From Rhinopomastus cyanomelas (taxonomy: Eukaryota; Chordata; Aves; Bucerotiformes; Rhinopomastidae): a stretch of DNA of 64,000 nucleotides. A program made the translations under genes and the position numbers. This document shows positions 61,670-64,000 of the stretch, in pieces (within the stretch, counting starts at the first letter, position 1; each line of letters opens with the position of its first letter). The notes below the pieces were generated by a model. It ran no database searches. It worked only from the letters and a program-made list of their open reading frames with translations, and had not been told where the DNA came from. The DNA is taken from assembly GCA_013400115.1 (NCBI GenBank), contig VXBP01004060.1, forward strand, positions 316 to 64,315. The letters run 5' to 3'.

Positions 61670-63875
61670 ACAAGTCGTGTTGGATCACGACTACAGCACC
61701 GAGGGTCCTCTGTGTGTGTGTGTGTTCTAATGGGGATCCAAGTGCATGAGCCACCCTGGATCACGAGCGCGGCACCGCTGAGGTTCCAGGTACAAAGCAC
61801 GTCACTCAGCAGCTAAGCGAGTCGTCACTTGGCAGCCACTGCATCTGTGATTTACAAGGAACATGCAGATCTTCATCACCAGTGTCAGAGACCACCAGGA
61901 CAAAACACAGCCAACGGGGCTGCTATCTTCCAGCGCGCAGCACGGGTGGGTGCCTGAGCCACACGTTTCAGGCTGGCTGCAATCAGTCTGACAGGAGAAG
62001 TTATCCCCAACACAGAGGACTGCCCTTAGTGCCACTTCACACGTCTCTTTACCTTTAAGTGTGTTTTACAGCCCACTCCCCATGCATCTTACAAGCTCTC
62101 CGTGGCTACTACAAGACATTCGTCGCCAACGTGGAGTAGGTTCACCAGCAGAGTGAACCTGTTGTGTCCGGGGAGGCTGCTGACAGGCTCAGGAGCAAGA
62201 GCTTTACAAAAACCAACATCCATTTCTATTTTGCATGTTAAATCAGCCTCAACAGTCTCTCAGGAGGAGCAAGTCACACACAGGCTGGAACAGCAGGCAA
62301 GGAGCAAACAAACACCTCACAACTGAGAGGAGGAAACTAAAAAATGAAGTTTAAAAGCAGATAACTCACCACTGACTCTATATCTTTCTTTTTTTCAGAG
62401 GTAGTTTGTGACAAAGAAGAATCTGAGAGTGGGAAAAGAAAGCAGAAGGTCTTAAACTTTGCATCTGGGGCAGATGTGGACATCCTTAAGGTAAACAATT
62501 TCCAGGGCTGGTCTTCAGGAGGTGCAAAGCTTCTTCATTGTAGTCAGGAAGCCATCACCAGTGTCAAGCTTTGGGCCAACACTACTGGAGTCTCCGAGTG
62601 TATGAAGAGGCTCTCAGACCTGCTGGGCACCCTTGGTGAGAACCAAAGATCTAATGACGCTCGGATCACGTCACTCCCTTAGGTGGGCTCCGACTCGGCC
62701 AAGACTTGCGGTGCAATGATTAGGGCTGTGTAAACAAATGGAAGATGGTAGCTTTACTCTTATTTAATAACCTTCTTATGACCATTTTTACAATATTTTA
62801 AGTATAAATATTTATGTTATTTAATATTTTTAATAGTTTTCAACAAATTTTCCTGAAATGGTAGGATTTGAACTGAGGATGGATTTTGGCTCCTATTCCT
62901 CTGTCTCACCCCTATTTTTAAAGATGTGTAGTGCCAGAGATGGAACTTAACGTGTTCAGTGATCTATGGGTTGTGTATTTATAACCTGGGTGAAAGGTGA
63001 CATCATAAACCTTCAGAAAGTCCTTCTATACAGAAAAAACCGTGAGGGGGAGAAGCCTGCTGACCTCTCGTTCACATCAAGAACACTCGACCGTAAAATC
63101 AAAGCTCAGCTTCAGCAATTTTTCTAAGCAAAAAATTCTCCTGTGTGGTGAATCCACGATGACAAATGTCTTGCTCCTGTCTTGGAGATGTGGGCTGTGA
63201 CTGTTAAAACCTTCTTCACACGGAGGCGCTTTGGGATTTGATGTCGCTATCAACAGCCCCTTCGGCAAACCTTGGGAAGGAGAAAGGGAAGAAGACAATT
63301 GAGCTCCTTCCTGGGTTGTCCTACACAGGTTAGAAAGAGAGGGGTTTCTCTTCTGCCTGTCACGGGGACAGGTTGCAGCTGTAGCCCAGAGATACTGGAA
63401 GTCAAAGTCCTTCCCTCATTAGACGCTGACTCCACGGTGTCAGTAGCAGTAGCGAGAGACTTTGTTGTCTTTCTCTGGGAAGTCCAGCCCGGTTACGTGT
63501 GTGTGCAGGGCCCTTCCACTAGTCTCCTTCCTCCTACACTCCTCTTTCACTGTTTTTCCCAAAGTTAAGAAGTCTGGAAATAATTAAGCAGCCCAGTCAG
63601 CTCTCCAGCGCTGTGTAATTGGATTTACTGCTCAGCGTGTGAACATTCGAGCCCAAGGCTGTGTTTATCTGCTGTAAAAAGGCTTTCTTGTAGGGGAAAA
63701 GACGCTCTTCCCGGTTGCTGGTGGCTCATGGCTAGTTGCCCGAAGCGTTAAAACCACGGGGCCAATGGTTACAAGTGACATGGGTTCTGCTCTTGTCATT
63801 TTAGAGTACGCGCTGCTTGACTTCTTGAGCACAACAACACAAGGCAGAAGAACGGCTCTGTAGTGTCTTCACCAT
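61670..63875 (+). other. Longest CR1-free stretch outside TBX18
   Basis: About 2.2 kb without CR1, the longest such run after 31000. It contains a short (GT)n at about 61709-61725 and the candidate exon at 62399-62682. Sequence at 62750-62850 is A/T-rich with ATTTA-type motifs. Confidence 0.5.
62399..62682 (+). CDS. Candidate exon of an unrecognised gene
   Basis: A strong acceptor-like sequence (CTTTCTTTTTTTCAG, ending at 62398) opens a frame that runs from 62401 to TAG at 62680-62682. The peptide starts VVCDKEESESGKRKQKVLNF, then ASGADVDILK. At 62490/62491 AAG|GTAAAC could also serve as a donor, giving an internal exon of 92 bp; otherwise the frame continues as a terminal exon followed by A/T-rich sequence. 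I do not recognise the protein, and no partner exons were found in the window. A chance open frame after a pyrimidine tract is a real possibility. Confidence 0.25.
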
Positions 63876-63877
63876 CG

Positions 63878-64000
63878 TGAAGGTTCTCCTCCTCCTCTAC
63901 TCTGCCCTGGGGACACCGAGTCTGGAATAGTGTGTCCAGTTCTGGGCTCCTCAGTTCCAGAAGGACATGGAGCTGCTGGAGAGAGTCCAGTGCAGAGCCA
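63878..64000 (+). mobile_element. CR1 internal fragment running out of the window
   Basis: GTGAAGGTTCTCCTCCTCCT, CCAGTTCTGGGCTCCTCAGT, AAGGACATGGAGCTGCTGGA; continues past the window end. Confidence 0.93.

Overview
The window is vertebrate nuclear DNA, almost certainly from a bird. It has one large multi-exon gene with GT-AG introns and no bacterial gene organisation. It is saturated with fragments of CR1 retrotransposons, the main LINE of bird genomes, which end in the ATTCTRTGA-type tail. By my approximate boundaries CR1 covers about 29% of the window (roughly 70 fragments). That is much more than is usual for chicken, and most copies belong to one young-looking group whose tail reads GGGATTGGAAGGGACC on the minus strand. 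This suggests a lineage with a recent CR1 burst, such as woodpeckers and relatives or hoopoes/hornbills; that lineage call is inference.

Positions 1-24209 (+) hold the T-box transcription factor gene TBX18, cut at its 5' end inside exon 1. Eight coding exons (1-133, 325-511, 2282-2383, 6581-6752, 15560-15727, 18760-18824, 22325-22419, 23485-24209) join in frame to give 548 residues plus a stop. They contain the whole T-box domain and the complete C-terminus ending SAHMV. All seven introns have canonical ends. The introns hold several tandem arrays: a 23-bp pyrimidine repeat (intron 2), a CR1-tail minisatellite and a 30-bp A/T-rich minisatellite (intron 3), a 73-bp array starting inside exon 4 and copying its splice donor about 19 times (intron 4), and a 51-bp repeat plus an A/T-rich satellite (intron 5).

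From 24210 to 64000 no further confident gene was found. A 3' UTR is expected just after the stop. A 16-bp minisatellite lies at 25153-25722. The rest is CR1 in many ages, orientations and nestings, a 1-kb polypurine tract (43657-44640), a broken tRNA-Lys-like fragment (51901-51940), and one candidate exon of an unrecognised gene (62399-62682). This fits the gene-poor DNA expected beside a developmental regulator.

There are assembly problems. Single-N joins lie at 6994, 37456, 38636, 39908, 41982, 44080 and 54305, and a 152-base gap at 17458-17609. Around several of these, long direct duplications (36531-40740 and 41303-42661) and an inverted duplication (about 51000-51313 with 53987-54304) look more like unmerged haplotypes or contig overlaps than biology.

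The most interesting signal is the exon-4/intron-4 minisatellite, which repeats a real splice donor in a conserved developmental gene and appears to be built partly from CR1 sequence. Next are arrays of CR1 3' tips at several loci, a rearranged CR1 with the same breakpoints at two loci, and an 84-bp insert with 8-bp flanking direct repeats that matches sequence 500 bp upstream.
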